The position numbers and the translations under genes are program-made. 64,000 bases of DNA, from assembly GCF_014651595.1 (NCBI RefSeq), contig NZ_BMXE01000009.1, positions 62,001-126,000 on the forward strand, written 5' to 3'. This document shows, piece by piece, positions 62,553 to 64,000 of the stretch; the first letter of the stretch is position 1, and each line of letters begins with the position of its first letter. Source of the DNA: Pseudovibrio japonicus. GTDB lineage: Bacteria > Pseudomonadota > Alphaproteobacteria > Rhizobiales > Stappiaceae. The notes beneath the pieces are model-generated. The model made no database searches. It was not told the origin of the DNA and saw nothing but the letters and a program-made list of their open reading frames with translations.

Positions 62553-63177
62553 ACAAAGCCCGGAGCGCAACCTCATAGCAATCCTGCGCGGCATAACACC
62601 CTCCGAAATATTGGATGTGGTGGAAGTGCTTGTTGACGCGGGCTTTTCCAAAATCGAAGTACCGCTCAACTCACCTGATGCGATCACCTCAATCAGCATG
62701 GCACAAGAAAGGTTTGGCACCTTATCCGCCATCGGAGCGGGGACAGTTCTGACAGCACAGCAAGTCGGGCAGGTCCGTGCAGCAGGCGGAACCTTCATTG
62801 TCTCCCCCAACTGCGATGAAGAGGTTATCCGCACCACCAAAGCAGAAGGCATGAGATCCTATCCGGGAGTTCTTACCCCAACCGAGTGCTTTGCAGCGCT
62901 CAAAGCGGGTGCCGATGCACTCAAGATCTTCCCGGCCTTTCAGGTGGGCATAAAGGGGATTGAGGCCGTGCGTGCTGTACTGCCCAAAGAGACGCTCCTA
63001 TATGCAGTGGGTGGTGTTGAACCAGCTGACTTTGCCGACTATGCAAATGTGGGCTGTCAGGGCTTCGGCATGGCCAGCAACCTCTATAAACCGGGCTTCA
63101 GCGCTGCGCAGACAGCTGAAAACGCAAAGAAAATGGTCGCTGCATACGATGCGATCAAACTGGGAGAAAAAGCATGA
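62539..63177 (+). CDS. dgoA: 2-dehydro-3-deoxy-6-phosphogalactonate aldolase
   Basis: This 212-residue class I aldolase has the catalytic lysine K129 in ALKIFPA, the glutamate region KIEVPLNSP and the arginine in LIAILRGITP. It splits KDPGal to pyruvate and glyceraldehyde 3-phosphate, completing the De Ley-Doudoroff pathway with dgoK. The start lies inside dgoK and the stop overlaps the next ATG, so the genes are translationally linked. Confidence 0.93.
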   Translation: MTTVKQSPERNLIAILRGITPSEILDVVEVLVDAGFSKIEVPLNSPDAITSISMAQERFGTLSAIGAGTVLTAQQVGQVRAAGGTFIVSPNCDEEVIRTTKAEGMRSYPGVLTPTECFAALKAGADALKIFPAFQVGIKGIEAVRAVLPKETLLYAVGGVEPADFADYANVGCQGFGMASNLYKPGFSAAQTAENAKKMVAAYDAIKLGEKA

Positions 63178-64000
63178 GTGAGCCCTATGTGTTCGCAAAT
63201 ACAGAGTGTGAGCTGGGCGAGGGGCCGTTGTGGAGCGCCCGCCATGAGGCGCTGTTCTGGACCGACATCAACAATAGTCTGGTCCTGAAAAAGGGCATAT
63301 CCGGAGACGTTGAGACATGGAAGTTCGATGAGCCAGTCTCCGCCTTCGCCCGCATCCCCGACAGTGACGACTTCGTATTATCCTCTGCAACAGGGTTGTA
63401 TCACTGGTCCCCGGAGTTTCATAGCAAAGAACTTATCCTCCCCGTTGAGGACCAAAACCCAATCACCCGCTCCAACGACGCCCGCACCGACCGCTCCGGC
63501 GCATTCTGGATTTCCTCCATGGGCTATAAGGCAGAAAAAGGTGCCGGCAGTCTTTATCGGTTCTTCAAAGGGGAATTAGTGACAGTTGCAAGTGACATCA
63601 CAATCCCGAATTCCCTTTGTTTCTCGCCAGATGGCAGCACAGCATACTTTTCGGACACGCTAACATCCCAGATCATAAAATGGCCACTAAATGCACAAAC
63701 TGGCCTGCCAGAAGGGCCGGCGGAGGTATTTGTCGATATCTCCGGGACAGGTTTTGGCCCCGACGGTTCCGTAGTTGATGCGGAGGGATATCTCTGGAAC
63801 GCTCAGTGGGGCGGATACAGGGTCGTCCGCTATAAACCGGACGGAACAGTGGATCGCATTGTTGAGATCGACGCAAGTCAGCCAACGTGCCCTGCATTTG
63901 GCGGGCCGGACTACAAGACCCTGTTTGTTACTAGTGCTCGCGAACATTTAAGCGAGCAGCAACTCGCAAAAGAGCCACTCGCAGGTTCGGTCTTTGCGTT
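63174..64000 (+). CDS. SMP-30/gluconolactonase-family sugar lactonase (partial at window end)
   Basis: The frame opens at ATG 63174, overlapping the dgoA stop, and runs without a stop to the window end, covering 275 codons of a family usually near 290-300 residues. It begins MSEPYVFANTECELGEGPLW, where the glutamate binds the metal, and has TRSNDARTDRSGAFW, IPNSLCFSPDG and GPDGSVVDAEGYLWNAQWGG, the repeated strand pattern of the SMP-30 beta-propeller. It hydrolyses a sugar lactone, most likely galactonolactone or a related lactone in this context. Confidence 0.88.
   Translation, partial: MSEPYVFANTECELGEGPLWSARHEALFWTDINNSLVLKKGISGDVETWKFDEPVSAFARIPDSDDFVLSSATGLYHWSPEFHSKELILPVEDQNPITRSNDARTDRSGAFWISSMGYKAEKGAGSLYRFFKGELVTVASDITIPNSLCFSPDGSTAYFSDTLTSQIIKWPLNAQTGLPEGPAEVFVDISGTGFGPDGSVVDAEGYLWNAQWGGYRVVRYKPDGTVDRIVEIDASQPTCPAFGGPDYKTLFVTSAREHLSEQQLAKEPLAGSVFA

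Noticed and set aside
1-64000. CRISPR array or defence system
   Set aside because: No regularly spaced repeats and no Cas, toxin-antitoxin or restriction gene was recognised in any part of the window.

Overview
This window looks like a chromosomal stretch of a marine-type alphaproteobacterium, most likely a Hyphomicrobiales/Stappiaceae relative such as Pseudovibrio or Roseibium. That placement is inferred, since no rRNA is present. Support comes from a cysG-DUF2849-cysI-cysH-DUF934 sulfur operon, a PdhS-like cytoplasmic PleC/DivJ-type kinase, an Irr-type iron control element, two PHB phasins, and a tRNA-His with no encoded G-1 and a G1:U72/A73 acceptor end, a known oddity of many alphaproteobacteria. 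There is no CRISPR array and no intact transposase or phage.

Layout. 1-3.4 kb: assimilatory sulfite/APS reduction operon. 3.5-4.7 kb: a TsoY-like membrane protein, convergent. 4.9-9.2 kb: an ABC exporter, then an aldehyde dehydrogenase and an SDR. 9.2-10.5 kb: a REC-REC-GGDEF protein. 10.9-17.1 kb: a PuuA-like glutamate-amine ligase divergent from a potFGHI-type polyamine ABC transporter. 17.4-18.7 kb: scoAB CoA transferase. 18.9-20.2 kb: a YrbL-like protein and a LysE exporter. 20.3-23.1 kb: an fbpA-fbpB ferric uptake pair behind an Irr-type box. 23.4-27.6 kb: pdhS followed by a PLP-dependent dehydratase whose ribosome site lies in a hairpin. 28.2-29.4 kb: two phasins. 29.6 kb: tRNA-His. 29.8-33.4 kb: carboxylesterase, OmpA-like lipoprotein, methyltransferase. 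33.4-35.1 kb: a CsoR-family repressor with an NreB-like metal exporter and a perfect operator. 35.4-40.8 kb: nucleoside hydrolase, LysE/MocR divergent pair, BMP-type nucleoside-binding protein, lytic transglycosylase. 40.9-42.7 kb: folD-purU. 43.1-50.6 kb: glycosyltransferase and a three-gene RND efflux operon.

The most interesting accessory region is 50.8-55.5 kb. A 20-bp copy of the tRNA-Gln 3' end recurs 4.7 kb downstream, enclosing a truncated tyrosine-integrase N-terminus and three overlapping genes: a KdgT-type permease, a DUF1537 acid-sugar kinase and a PdxA2-type dehydrogenase. This reads as a nearly minimal genomic island delivering a four-carbon sugar-acid (tetronate) catabolic cassette that ends at dihydroxyacetone phosphate. 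A second, more A+T-rich stretch (about 58.7-60.5 kb) carries an FAD oxidoreductase.

The right end (60.5-64 kb) is an IclR regulator divergent from dgoK-dgoA-lactonase, the De Ley-Doudoroff D-galactonate pathway. The last gene runs off the window. Together the genes describe a bacterium that scavenges polyamines, nucleosides, sugar acids and ferric iron, stores PHB, and exports drugs and metals.
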